From: Prauserella_A sp040645195
GTDB lineage: Bacteria > Actinomycetota > Actinomycetes > Mycobacteriales > Pseudonocardiaceae
NCBI RefSeq assembly: GCF_040645195.1
Contig: NZ_JBEYXW010000003.1
Span: 341,416-405,415, forward strand
Reading direction: 5' to 3'
DNA length: 64,000 nucleotides
The notes below the pieces were generated by a model. That model was not told the DNA's origin and ran no database searches. It saw nothing but the letters and a program-made list of their open reading frames with translations. The position numbers were made by a program, and so were the translations under genes. This document shows, piece after piece, positions 8,375 through 17,682 of the stretch (within the stretch, counting starts at the first letter, position 1; each line of letters opens with the position of its first letter).

Positions 8375-11300
8375 GTGTTCACCCGAGCACGAACCCGGTC
8401 TGACACTCACGACCCACAAACCGGGTGGATCCGCCGGCTCGCCGCGGCCTGCTGGCGCCACCCGGCGCTGGTGGTGCTCTCGCTCGGCGCTGCAATCGTC
8501 GGCACGGGCCTGCAGGCGGCCAGCCCGCTGGTGGTGAGGGTCGCCGTCGACGACGCCGTCGTCGGCGAGACCGCCCAGCTGGGCTGGCTCGCGGCGGCAC
8601 TGGTCGTGTTGCAACTGCTCACCTTCGGCGGCGCGTTCGCCCGCCGCTATCTCGGCGGCAGGCTCGCGCTCGACGTCCAGCACGACCTGCGGCAGGCCGT
8701 CTTCGGCGCGGTGTCGCGGCTCGATGGCGGCAAACAGGACGCACTGCGCACGGGCCAGATCGTCTCCCGCGCCATCACCGACCTCCAGCTGGTTACCGGC
8801 ATCCTGATGCAGGTGCCGCTTTCGGCGGGTTCGGTGATCTTCGCGCTGCTGGCACTCGGCGCGATGCTGTGGATGTCGCCGCTGCTCACGATCATCGCGC
8901 TGATCGTCGCTCCCGCGGTGGCCATCGTGATCGCGGTCAGCAGGCGCAAGCTCTTCCCCGCGACCTGGGCGGCGCAACAGCGCGCGGCCGACATCGCGCA
9001 GCACGTCGAGGAGACCGTCACGGGCGTGCGAGTGGTCAAGGGCTTCGGCCAGGAGTCGCGCGAGGTCGGCAGGCTGGCCGCGACCGCGCGCAAGCTCTAC
9101 GCCGAGCGCCTGCGCGCGGCACGGCTCTCGGCCGTCCCCGCGGCCACCACCGCGGCGCTGCCTGCGGCAGGCCAGATCGCGGTACTCGGGGCCGGCGGCA
9201 TCCTGGCGTTACGCGGGGAGATCAGCCTCGGCACGTTCCTGGCATTCGCGACCTACGTCTCGGCGCTCATAGGCCCCGCGCGGATGCTCGCCAGCCTCGT
9301 CGTACAGGCCCAGCTCACCCGTGCCGGCGCGGAGCGCGTCCACGAGCTGATCGACGCGCAGCCCGAGGTGCGCGAACGTCCCGACCCGCTGCCCGTGCCG
9401 GACGGCCCGCTGGAGGTGCGCCTCGACGGCGTCCGGTTCGGCTATACCCGGACCGAGCCTGTGCTCGACGACGTGTCCCTGCACGCGCGTCCCGGCGAGA
9501 CGCTCGCCGTCGTCGGCACCGCGGGTTCGGGCAAGTCGACCATCTCGTTGCTGCTGCCGCGGTTCTACGACGTTCACGCCGGGTCGATCCGGATCGGCGG
9601 CGTCGATGTGCGCGACGTGCGGCTCACCGAGCTGCGCCGCACGATCGGGGTGGTGTTCGAGGAGGCGTTCCTGTTCTCCACGACCGTGCGCGACAACATC
9701 GCCTATGGCAGGCCGGACGCCGGCGAGGAGGAGGTCGTTGCGGCCGCGAAGGCCGCCGAGGCACACGAGTTCATCAGCGCACTGCCCGACGGCTACGACA
9801 CGCAGGTCGGCGAGCGCGGGCTGACATTGTCGGGCGGGCAGCGGCAGCGCCTCGGGCTGGCCAGGGCCCTGCTCACCGATCCGCGGGTGCTGATCCTCGA
9901 CGACGCGACCTCGGCGGTGGACACGGCGACGGAAGCCGCGATCCACGAGACGCTGCGCACCGTCACCCGCGCCCGCACCACGTTGCTCATCGCCCACCGG
10001 CGCTCGACGCTGGCGCTGGCCGACCGCATCGCCGTGCTCGACGGCGGGCGGGTGGTGGACATCGGCACCGCCGAGGAGCTGGAACACCGGTGCGCCCTGT
10101 TCCGTGACCTGGTCGCCGGACCGGGCCAGGACGTCGAGGAGATCCACCGGCGCGAAGAGCTGACCACCGACGAGAACGGCATCACCCCGCAGCTGTGGCC
10201 GCAACGAGATGGACGCGACGACGTCGCCGCGCTGGCCGAGTCCGCCGAGGGACGGACGAGCGCACCGGCCGGTATGGCAGGCGGCGGCCCGGGATCCCAT
10301 GCCTCGCTGGACCTTCCGCCGACGCCGGAGCTGCTGCGCCGCGTCCGGGAGCTGCCGGCCGCGACGGGCGAACCCCAGCTCGGTGGTGCCGACCCCGCGG
10401 CGCCGGACCCGCGCTTCCGCCTCGGCAGGCTGTTGCGTCCGATCCGGGGACTGCTGGCCCTGGTGATCACGTTGGTGGCGATCGACGCGGCGGCGACCGT
10501 CGCGGTGCCGGCGCTGTACCAGCGCGGGGTGGACGACGGTGTGCGCGCGGGCGTCGAGTCCGCGGTGTGGCTGGCCGCGGGCATCGGGCTGCTGGTGATC
10601 GCGCTGGACTGGTTCGTCATCGCCGCGCAGACCCGGGTCACCGCCTGCACCGGCGAGTCGGTGCTGTACCTGCTGCGTGTGCGTAGCTACGCGCACCTGC
10701 AGCGGCTCGGGCTCGACTACTACGAGCGGGAGCTGGCCGGGCGGATCATGACCCGGATGACCACCGACGTCGACGCGCTGTCGACGTTCCTGCAGACGGG
10801 ATTGGCGACCGCCGTGGTCAGCCTGCTCACCCTCGTGGGCATCGGCGGCGCGCTGGTGGCCACCGACCCGGGACTGGCGCTGTACGCGTTCGCCGTCCTG
10901 CCGGTGCTCGGCGTCGCCACCGTGATCTTCCGCAGGCTCGCCTCGGCCGCCTACACCGAGGCACGCGAACGCGTCAGCGCGGTCAATGCGGACATGCAGG
11001 AGAACGTCACGGGCCTGCGGGTCGCGCAGGCCTACACGCGTGAGGAGCGCTCGGCGCAGGACTTCGCCTCCCGAAGCGACGCCTACCGGCGTTCGCGGCT
11101 GCGGGCGCAGCGTTACGTCGCGACGTACTTCCCGTTCGTGAACCTGCTGTCCGGCATCGCCGAGGCCATCGTGCTGGTGGCCGGTGCGAGCCGCGTCGCC
11201 GACGGCACGGTCTCGCCCGGTGTGCTGCTGGCGTTCCTGCTCTACCTCGGCCTGTTCTTCGCTCCGGTGCAGCAGCTGTCCTCGGTGTTCGACGGCTACC

Positions 11301-12130
11301 AGCAGGCGAAGGTCGGCCTGAGCCGGATCGGCGACCTGCTGCGTATGCCCACCTCTGTACCGCCCGCGGCGGATCCCGTGCCGGTACCCGATCGCCTCAA
11401 GGGCGAGGTGGAACTGTCCGGTGTGGACTTCGCCTATCCCGGCACGGAATCCTTCGCCCTGCGGGACATCACTCTGCATGTGCCCGCGGGTACGACGGTG
11501 GCGCTCGTGGGTGCGACCGGCGCGGGGAAGTCCACAGTGGTCAAGCTGGTGGCCCGTTTCTACGATGTCACGGGCGGAGCGGTACGGATCGACGGAGTCG
11601 ACGTACGCGACTACGACCTGGCGAGCCTGCGGGGCAGGCTCGGCGTCGTGCCGCAGGAAGCGCACCTGTTCGCGGGGACGGTGGCCGACAACGTGCGGTA
11701 CGGCAGGCCTTCGGCCACCGATGCCGAGGTGGAGGCGGCGGTGCGTGCGGTCGGCGCGATCGAGGCGGTCGGCGCGTTGCCGGCGGGCTTCCACCAGCAG
11801 GTCGGCGAGCGCGGCAGGGCGCTGTCGGCGGGGCAGCGCCAGCTGGTCGCCCTGGCGCGAGCGGAGCTGACGGATCCGGACGTGCTGCTGCTGGACGAGG
11901 CGACGGCGGCACTCGACCCGGCGACCGAGGCGACCGTGCTACAGGCCACCGACGAGCTGGCGAAGCAGCGGACGACCTTCCTGGTGGCGCACCGGCTGGC
12001 GACCGCTGCGCGTGCCGACCGCATCCTGGTCCTTGACCACGGCCAGATCGTCGAGGACGGTACGCACGCGGACCTACTGGCGGCCGACGGCCACTACGCG
12101 AGGCTCTGGCGCCTGGGCGCCCCAACCTGA
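8375..12130 (+). CDS. Fused ABC exporter (TMD-NBD-TMD-NBD)
   Basis: The product is 1251 residues and carries two complete half-exporters in one chain. Half 1 has a six-helix domain (about 25-310), Walker A GTAGSGKST near 381, signature LSGGQRQR near 484 and Walker B LILDDATS near 506. Half 2 has a membrane domain (about 690-960), Walker A GATGAGKST near 1047, signature LSAGQRQL near 1150 and Walker B LLLDEATA near 1171. A linker of about 120 residues separates them. The catalytic Glu after Walker B is Asp in half 1, so one ATP site is predicted to be degenerate, as in heterodimeric exporters. The GTG start at 8375 follows AGGAGG by 6 bases. The 21-bp repeat array begins at its stop codon. Confidence 0.92.
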   Translation: MFTRARTRSDTHDPQTGWIRRLAAACWRHPALVVLSLGAAIVGTGLQAASPLVVRVAVDDAVVGETAQLGWLAAALVVLQLLTFGGAFARRYLGGRLALDVQHDLRQAVFGAVSRLDGGKQDALRTGQIVSRAITDLQLVTGILMQVPLSAGSVIFALLALGAMLWMSPLLTIIALIVAPAVAIVIAVSRRKLFPATWAAQQRAADIAQHVEETVTGVRVVKGFGQESREVGRLAATARKLYAERLRAARLSAVPAATTAALPAAGQIAVLGAGGILALRGEISLGTFLAFATYVSALIGPARMLASLVVQAQLTRAGAERVHELIDAQPEVRERPDPLPVPDGPLEVRLDGVRFGYTRTEPVLDDVSLHARPGETLAVVGTAGSGKSTISLLLPRFYDVHAGSIRIGGVDVRDVRLTELRRTIGVVFEEAFLFSTTVRDNIAYGRPDAGEEEVVAAAKAAEAHEFISALPDGYDTQVGERGLTLSGGQRQRLGLARALLTDPRVLILDDATSAVDTATEAAIHETLRTVTRARTTLLIAHRRSTLALADRIAVLDGGRVVDIGTAEELEHRCALFRDLVAGPGQDVEEIHRREELTTDENGITPQLWPQRDGRDDVAALAESAEGRTSAPAGMAGGGPGSHASLDLPPTPELLRRVRELPAATGEPQLGGADPAAPDPRFRLGRLLRPIRGLLALVITLVAIDAAATVAVPALYQRGVDDGVRAGVESAVWLAAGIGLLVIALDWFVIAAQTRVTACTGESVLYLLRVRSYAHLQRLGLDYYERELAGRIMTRMTTDVDALSTFLQTGLATAVVSLLTLVGIGGALVATDPGLALYAFAVLPVLGVATVIFRRLASAAYTEARERVSAVNADMQENVTGLRVAQAYTREERSAQDFASRSDAYRRSRLRAQRYVATYFPFVNLLSGIAEAIVLVAGASRVADGTVSPGVLLAFLLYLGLFFAPVQQLSSVFDGYQQAKVGLSRIGDLLRMPTSVPPAADPVPVPDRLKGEVELSGVDFAYPGTESFALRDITLHVPAGTTVALVGATGAGKSTVVKLVARFYDVTGGAVRIDGVDVRDYDLASLRGRLGVVPQEAHLFAGTVADNVRYGRPSATDAEVEAAVRAVGAIEAVGALPAGFHQQVGERGRALSAGQRQLVALARAELTDPDVLLLDEATAALDPATEATVLQATDELAKQRTTFLVAHRLATAARADRILVLDHGQIVEDGTHADLLAADGHYARLWRLGAPT

Positions 12131-12131
12131 C

Positions 12132-13165
12132 GGACTCGCGAGTCCCCCGCTCCGGCGCGCGAGTCGCCCGGCGCAGCGCGCGAGTCGCCCGCTGCGGCGC
12201 GCGAACTGCCCGCTCCCGCGCCCGAGTCCCCCGCTCCAGCACGCGAGTCCCCCGCCCGGGTGCGCGAGTCCCCCGCTCCGGCGCGCGAGTCGCCCGCTCC
12301 CGCGCCCGAGTACCCCGCCCAGGCACGCGAGTTGCCCGCTCCGGTGTGCGAGTTGCCCGCCCAGGCACGCGAGTCCCCCGGTCCGGCAGGCGAATCCCCC
12401 GGTCCGGCGCGCGAATTGCCCACTCCCGCGCCCAGGTGCGCGAGTTGCCCGCCCGGGAGCGCGAGCTGTCCGCCCAGGCGCCCGAGTCCCCTGCCCAGGC
12501 GCACGAGTGGCCCGCTCCAGCATGCGAGTTGCCCACTCCGGCGCACGAGTGGCCCCCTCCGGTGCGCGAGTGGCGCGCCCAGGCACCCGAGTTGCCCGCT
12601 CCAGCATGCGAGTTGCCCACTCCGGCGCCCGAGTTGCCCCGTCCGGCGCACGAGTGGCCCCCTCCGGTGCGCGAGTGGCGCGCCCAGGCACCCGAGTTGC
12701 CCGCTCCAGCATGCGAGTACCCCGCTCAGGCTCCCGAGTCGCCCGCCCAGGCACGCGAGTCCCCCGGTCCGGCAGGCGAATCCCCCGGCGCAGCACGCGA
12801 GTTGCCCGCTCCCGTGGGCGAGTCGCCCGCCCCAGCACGCGAGTACCCGGCTCAAGCGCCCGAGTCGCCCGCCCCAGCACGCGAGTACCCGGCTCAAGCG
12901 CCCGAGTCGCCCGCCCCAGCACGCGAGTACCCGGCTCAAGCGCCCGAGTCGCCCGNNNNNNNNNNNNNNNNNNNNNNNNNNNNNNNNNNNNNNNNNNNNN
13001 NNNNNNNNNNNNNNNNNNNNNNNNNNNNNNNNNNNNNNNNNNNNNNNNNNNNNNGCCCAGGCACGCGAGTCCCCCGGCGCAGCACGCGAGTCGCCCGCCC
13101 AGGCACGCGAGTCCCCCGGCGCAGCACGCGAGTCCCCGCCCAGGAGCGCGACCTGCCCGCTCCCA
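12132..13165. repeat. 21-bp tandem repeat array (minisatellite-like)
   Basis: A degenerate 21-bp unit, of the form GCGAGTCGCCCGCTCCGGCG with variants, repeats in register about 49 times, including the stretch hidden by Ns. The GCGAGT word (also CCGAGT, ACGAGT) recurs every 21 bases and the following C-rich block varies. The array starts with a 14-bp palindrome (12132-12145) one base after the exporter stop. Because 21 is a multiple of three and the unit lacks stop codons, most frames stay open and read as heptapeptide repeats; I regard those as artefacts. Function unknown. Confidence 0.9.
12956..13054. other. Assembly gap (99 Ns)
   Basis: Ninety-nine undetermined bases lie inside the 21-bp array. 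The flanks on both sides are array sequence with 42-bp higher-order periodicity, so the gap is most simply a collapsed or unresolved part of the array. The true length is unknown. Confidence 0.98.
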
Positions 13166-13854
13166 CACGGCCCGCGCGAAGGGAAACCCGAGGGAGCCTG
13201 CGCGACACAGGCACCAGACAGCCTTTGCGCCACCGTCTCGCAGCACGCAACTCACCGTGTACATCGTGATCGTGAGCGGCACTGAGCCTCCGTCGTCGTA
13301 CCGGTGACCCGAGCACACTCCACGCGGACGTGTCCCTGCGCATCGCCGACTCGCACACGATCTAGCCGAGTCAGCTTGCCCAGAGCAATCGTCGATCGTC
13401 GGACGCGGCTCTGATCAGGTCACGGAGCCGCGGCCCGGCCTACCGCGCGGGAAGCGAAGCCGTCGATTGTGTTGTCAGGCGCGCCGATCCCGTTGACCAG
13501 ACCATCGGCCGAGGTGATCGCGAGCAGGTGAGCCACCGAGTACCCAACCGACGGGATCGTCGGCCACCGGACGAGCATCCCCGCACCCGGGCCGTAGTTC
13601 ATCCAGACCACCGCTGACGACCCCTGCGCATCACACCTGCCCCCAAAACCCGGCCAGCGTAGCCTGACCGAAGACCCCCAGCGAGTCGCATACACCCCGC
13701 GGAGACAATCTTGCCGGATCGATCCAGTGAGAAATCCCAAACCGCTGGCCGCCGCGTTGGCCTACTTCGATGACGTCGCGCAAGGCGAGGGGGTTAGCCT
13801 GGTATGCGCGTAATCGGACAACCAGATCGAGACGGATAGAGGCGAGTCCAAGCC
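13166..13854. other. Region without a recognisable gene, upstream of kgd
   Basis: About 690 bp separate the tandem array from kgd. GC content and coding bias are lower than in the neighbours. The only longer open frame is a 106-codon one on the minus strand (13420-13740), whose product matches nothing I know. The segment may hold the kgd promoter and a decayed gene. No convincing -10/-35 pair or structured RNA was found by eye. Confidence 0.5.
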
Positions 13855-16800
13855 GTGTCCAGCAGCAGCCCTGCGTCACAGTTCGGCCCCAACGAGTGGC
13901 TCGTCGAGGAAATGTATGACCAGTTCCTCGCCGACCCCTCCTCAGTAGACGCCGCGTGGCATGACTTCTTTGCCGATTTCAAGCCCACGCAGACCCAGTC
14001 GAAGCCGGACACCGCGACTGCAGAGCGTATCCCAGCAGCAAACGGACAGGCTGCCACCAAGCCCGCGCCCGCCCGTGCCCCGAAGCCTGCCCCGCCGGCT
14101 GCTCCCAAGGTCGAGCCGAAGCAGGCTCCGGCAGCCACGGCACCGGTCCCGACGCCCGCGCCGGTGAAGCCCGCCCCCGCCAAGGCCCCTCAGGCCCCCG
14201 CCGAAGCGACCGAACCCGAACGCAAGCAGCTGCGTGGCGCCGCCGCCGCGATCGCGAAGAACATGGACGCCTCGCTGACCGTCCCGACCGCCACCAGCGT
14301 GCGCGCCGTCCCGGCCAAGCTGATGGCCGACAACCGCATCGTGATCAACAACCACCTCAAGCGCACGCGCGGTGGGAAGATCTCCTTCACGCACCTGATC
14401 GGCTACGCCATGGTGCGGGCCCTGCGTGACTTCCCGAACCTGAACCGGCACTACGCGCTGGTCGACGGGAAGCCGTACTCGATCACGCCGGAGCACGTCA
14501 ACCTCGGCCTCGCCATCGACATGAAGGGCAAGGACGGCCAGCGCACCCTGGTTGTCGCGTCCATCAAGAACACGGAGAACATGACGTTTCTCCAGTTCTG
14601 GCAGGCCTACGAGGAGATCGTCAAGAAGGCCCGCAACAACAAGCTCACCGCCGACGACTTCGCCGGCACCACGATCTCGCTGACCAACCCGGGCGGCATC
14701 GGTACGAACCACTCGGTGCCGCGGCTGCAGGCCGGGCAGGGCGCGATCATCGGCGTCGGCGCGATGCAGTACCCGGCGCACTTCGAGGGCACCAGCGAGA
14801 AGACCCTCACGGACCTGGGCGTCAGCAAGATCATGACGCTGACCTCGACCTACGACCACCGCATCATCCAGGGTGCCGAGTCGGGCGAGTTCCTCAAGTT
14901 CATCCACGAGCTGCTGCTCGGCGGCGACGGCTTCTACGACGACATCTTCACCTCGCTGCGACTGCCCTACGAGCCGATCCGCTGGGTCGAGGACATCCCC
15001 GAGGGCTCGGTCGACAAGACCGCCCGCGTCATCGAGCTCATCGACGCCTACCGGATGCGCGGCCACCTGATGGCCGACACCGACCCGCTGAACTACCGCC
15101 AGCGCCGGCACGACGACCTCGACATTCTCTCCCACGGTCTCACCCTGTGGGACCTCGAGCGTGAGTTCGCGGTCGGCGGGTTCGCCGGCAAGGAGCGGAT
15201 GAAGCTGCGCGACGTGCTTGGCGTCCTGCGCGACTCCTACTGCCGTACGGTCGGTGTCGAGTACACCCACATCCTGGACCCCGATGAGCGGCGCTGGATC
15301 CAGGACCGCGTCGAGGTGCCTCACGAGAAGCCCGTGGCCTCGGTGCAGAAGTACGTGCTGTCCAAGCTCAACGCTGCCGAGGCGTTCGAGACCTTCCTGC
15401 AGACGAAGTACGTCGGCCAGAAGCGGTTCTCGCTCGAGGGCGGCGAGACGGTGATCCCGCTGCTGGACACGGTGCTGGACAAGGCGGCCGAGCACGATCT
15501 GGACGAGGTCGTCATCGGTATGCCGCACCGGGGCAGACTCAACGTGCTCGCCAACATCGTCGGCAAGCCGATCTCGCAGATCTTCCAGGAGTTCGAGGGC
15601 AACCTCGACCCGGGCCAGGCCCACGGTTCCGGCGACGTGAAGTACCACCTCGGCGCCGAGGGCAAGTACTTCCGGATGTTCGGCGACGGGGAGACGAAGG
15701 TCTCGCTGACCGCGAACCCGTCGCACCTGGAGACCGTCGACCCGGTCCTCGAGGGCATCGTGCGCGCCAAGCAGGACCTGCTCGACAAGGGCGACGCGGC
15801 CGGTGGCTTCACGGTGCTGCCCGTGCTGCTGCACGGTGACGCCGCGTTCGCAGGCCAGGGCGTGGTCGCCGAGACGCTGAACCTCGCGCTGCTGCGCGGC
15901 TACCGCACCGGCGGCACCGTGCACGTCGTCATCAACAACCAGGTCGGCTTCACCACCGCACCCGAGCACGCCCGCTCGTCGCAGTACGCCACCGACGTCG
16001 CGAAGATGATCGGCGCGCCGATCTTCCACGTCAACGGCGACGACCCGGAGGCCGCTTACTGGGTCGCCAGGCTGGCCGTGGACTACCGGCAGGCGTTCAA
16101 CAAGGACGTCGTGATCGACATGATCTGCTACCGGCGCCGCGGCCACAACGAGGGCGACGACCCGTCGATGACCCAGCCGGCTATGTACGACATCATCGAC
16201 ACCAAGCGCAGCGTCCGGAAGACCTACACCGAGTCACTCATCGGCCGCGGCGATATCTCGATGGAAGAGGCCGAGGCCGCCCTGCGCGACTTCTCCAGCC
16301 AACTGGAGCACGTGTTCAACGAGGTGCGGGAGCTGGAGAAGCACCCGATCGCCCCGAGCCCCTCGGTCGAGGGGGAGCAGCAGGTCCCCGCGAAGGTGCC
16401 GACCGCCGTCACCCGCGAGGTCATCGAGCACATCGGCAACGCCTTCGTCGAGCTGCCCGATGGCTTCACCCCGCACCCGCGCGTCAAGCCGGTGCTGGAA
16501 CGGCGGCACAAGATGTCCCGCGAGGGTGGCATCGACTGGGCGTTCGGCGAACTGCTGGCATTCGGCTCCCTGGCGATGGAGAACAAGCTGGTGCGGCTGT
16601 CCGGGCAGGACTCGCGGCGCGGCACGTTCACCCAGCGGCACTCGGTGCTGATCGACCGCAAGAACGGCCAGGAGTACTCGCCGCTTCAGCACCTCGCCGG
16701 CGAACAGGGCCGCGTGATGATCTACGACTCGGCGCTGTCCGAGTACGCGGCAGTGGGCTTCGAGTACGGCTACTCGGTGGCCAACTCGGACGCGCTCGTC

Positions 16801-17559
16801 ATGTGGGAGGCGCAGTTCGGCGACTTCGTCAACGGCGCGCAGACCGTCACCGACGAGTACATCTCCTCCGGCGAGGCCAAGTGGGGCCAGGTCTCCGACG
16901 TCGTGCTGCTGCTGCCGCACGGCCACGAGGGGCAGGGCCCCGACCACACCTCCGGCCGGATCGAGCGGTTCCTCCAGCTGTGCGCCGAGGGCTCGATGAC
17001 CGTCGCGGTGCCCTCCACCCCGGCGAACTACTTCCACCTGCTGAGGCGGCACGCACTCGACGGCGTCAACCGTCCGCTGGTGGTGTTCACCCCGAAGTCG
17101 ATGCTGCGGAACAAGGCGGCCACCTCGAAGGTCGAGGACTTCGTCGGGCAGACCAAGTTCCTCTCGGTCATCGACGACAGCACAATCGACCCGGCGAAGG
17201 CTCGCAAGGTGCTGCTGACCTCGGGCAAGCTCTACTGGGAGCTGGTAGCCGAGCGCACCAAGCGGCAGGCCGAGGACGTCGCGATCGTCCGTATCGAGCA
17301 GTACTACCCGCTGCCGAAGCGGAAGCTGCTCGCGGCGCTCGAGCGCTACACCAACGCCACGGAGATCGCCTGGGTGCAGGAGGAGCCGGAGAACCAGGGT
17401 GCGTGGCCGTTCTTCGGGCTGAACCTGCCGCGGAAGTTCCCGGAGGCATTGGCCGGCCTGCAGGTCGTGGCTCGCCGTCCGATGGCTGCCCCGTCGGCAG
17501 GCTCGTCCAAGGTCCACGAGGTCGAGCAGAGGGCCCTCATCGCGAAGGCCTTCGAATAA
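13855..17559 (+). CDS. kgd: Multifunctional 2-oxoglutarate metabolism enzyme (2-oxoglutarate decarboxylase/dehydrogenase E1-E2)
   Basis: The 1234-residue protein matches the actinobacterial Kgd/SucA fusion. It has a short N-terminal helix (residues 1-40, QFGPNEWLVEEMYDQFL), a Pro/Ala-rich flexible linker (about 42-115), an E2-type succinyltransferase domain with DHRIIQG near 333-340, and a thiamine-diphosphate E1 domain from about 470 to the end, including the GDDPEAA cofactor region. There is no lipoyl domain, as usual for this family. It works in the TCA cycle with a separate lipoylated E2. In mycobacteria it is inhibited by GarA. The start is GTG at 13855. A palindromic repeat element follows 14 bp after the stop. 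Confidence 0.97.
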   Translation: MSSSSPASQFGPNEWLVEEMYDQFLADPSSVDAAWHDFFADFKPTQTQSKPDTATAERIPAANGQAATKPAPARAPKPAPPAAPKVEPKQAPAATAPVPTPAPVKPAPAKAPQAPAEATEPERKQLRGAAAAIAKNMDASLTVPTATSVRAVPAKLMADNRIVINNHLKRTRGGKISFTHLIGYAMVRALRDFPNLNRHYALVDGKPYSITPEHVNLGLAIDMKGKDGQRTLVVASIKNTENMTFLQFWQAYEEIVKKARNNKLTADDFAGTTISLTNPGGIGTNHSVPRLQAGQGAIIGVGAMQYPAHFEGTSEKTLTDLGVSKIMTLTSTYDHRIIQGAESGEFLKFIHELLLGGDGFYDDIFTSLRLPYEPIRWVEDIPEGSVDKTARVIELIDAYRMRGHLMADTDPLNYRQRRHDDLDILSHGLTLWDLEREFAVGGFAGKERMKLRDVLGVLRDSYCRTVGVEYTHILDPDERRWIQDRVEVPHEKPVASVQKYVLSKLNAAEAFETFLQTKYVGQKRFSLEGGETVIPLLDTVLDKAAEHDLDEVVIGMPHRGRLNVLANIVGKPISQIFQEFEGNLDPGQAHGSGDVKYHLGAEGKYFRMFGDGETKVSLTANPSHLETVDPVLEGIVRAKQDLLDKGDAAGGFTVLPVLLHGDAAFAGQGVVAETLNLALLRGYRTGGTVHVVINNQVGFTTAPEHARSSQYATDVAKMIGAPIFHVNGDDPEAAYWVARLAVDYRQAFNKDVVIDMICYRRRGHNEGDDPSMTQPAMYDIIDTKRSVRKTYTESLIGRGDISMEEAEAALRDFSSQLEHVFNEVRELEKHPIAPSPSVEGEQQVPAKVPTAVTREVIEHIGNAFVELPDGFTPHPRVKPVLERRHKMSREGGIDWAFGELLAFGSLAMENKLVRLSGQDSRRGTFTQRHSVLIDRKNGQEYSPLQHLAGEQGRVMIYDSALSEYAAVGFEYGYSVANSDALVMWEAQFGDFVNGAQTVTDEYISSGEAKWGQVSDVVLLLPHGHEGQGPDHTSGRIERFLQLCAEGSMTVAVPSTPANYFHLLRRHALDGVNRPLVVFTPKSMLRNKAATSKVEDFVGQTKFLSVIDDSTIDPAKARKVLLTSGKLYWELVAERTKRQAEDVAIVRIEQYYPLPKRKLLAALERYTNATEIAWVQEEPENQGAWPFFGLNLPRKFPEALAGLQVVARRPMAAPSAGSSKVHEVEQRALIAKAFE

Positions 17560-17573
17560 GCCTGACTGAGTAA

Positions 17574-17680
17574 GCCCCCAAGGCCACCTTGGTTGCGTTG
17601 AATGCGCCCACCCGTCTCCCACCACCACCCAAACGGAGACGCTGCGCGCCGCTGCGTTCGCAAAAGGTGGCCTTGGGGGC
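17574..17680. repeat. Palindromic extragenic element, copy A
   Basis: This 107-bp element has perfect 17-bp terminal inverted repeats (17574-17590 and 17664-17680), extended by a further TTGCG/CGCAA pairing after a two-base bulge. It carries an internal small hairpin (CGTCTCC at 17613-17619 with GGAGACG at 17635-17641). It exactly fills the gap between the stops of kgd and the convergent opuCC-like gene and probably terminates both. It is nearly identical to copy C at 57671 and inverted relative to copy B at 36610. Confidence 0.88.
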
Positions 17681-17682
17681 TT

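Noticed and set aside
12132..13165. CRISPR array
   Set aside because: The repeat is 21 bp and contiguous, with no unique spacers, and no cas genes occur in the window.
12012..13318. Long open frames through the 21-bp array on both strands (up to 431 codons) reading as heptapeptide repeats such as RESPAPA
   Set aside because: Several overlapping frames on both strands are open at once, which follows from a stop-free unit whose length is a multiple of three. There are no ribosome sites or signal peptides, and the frames run across an N gap.
13420..13740. A 106-codon minus-strand protein gene
   Set aside because: Coding bias is weak, no family is recognised, and it lies in a low-quality intergenic stretch; kept only as part of the intergenic entry.
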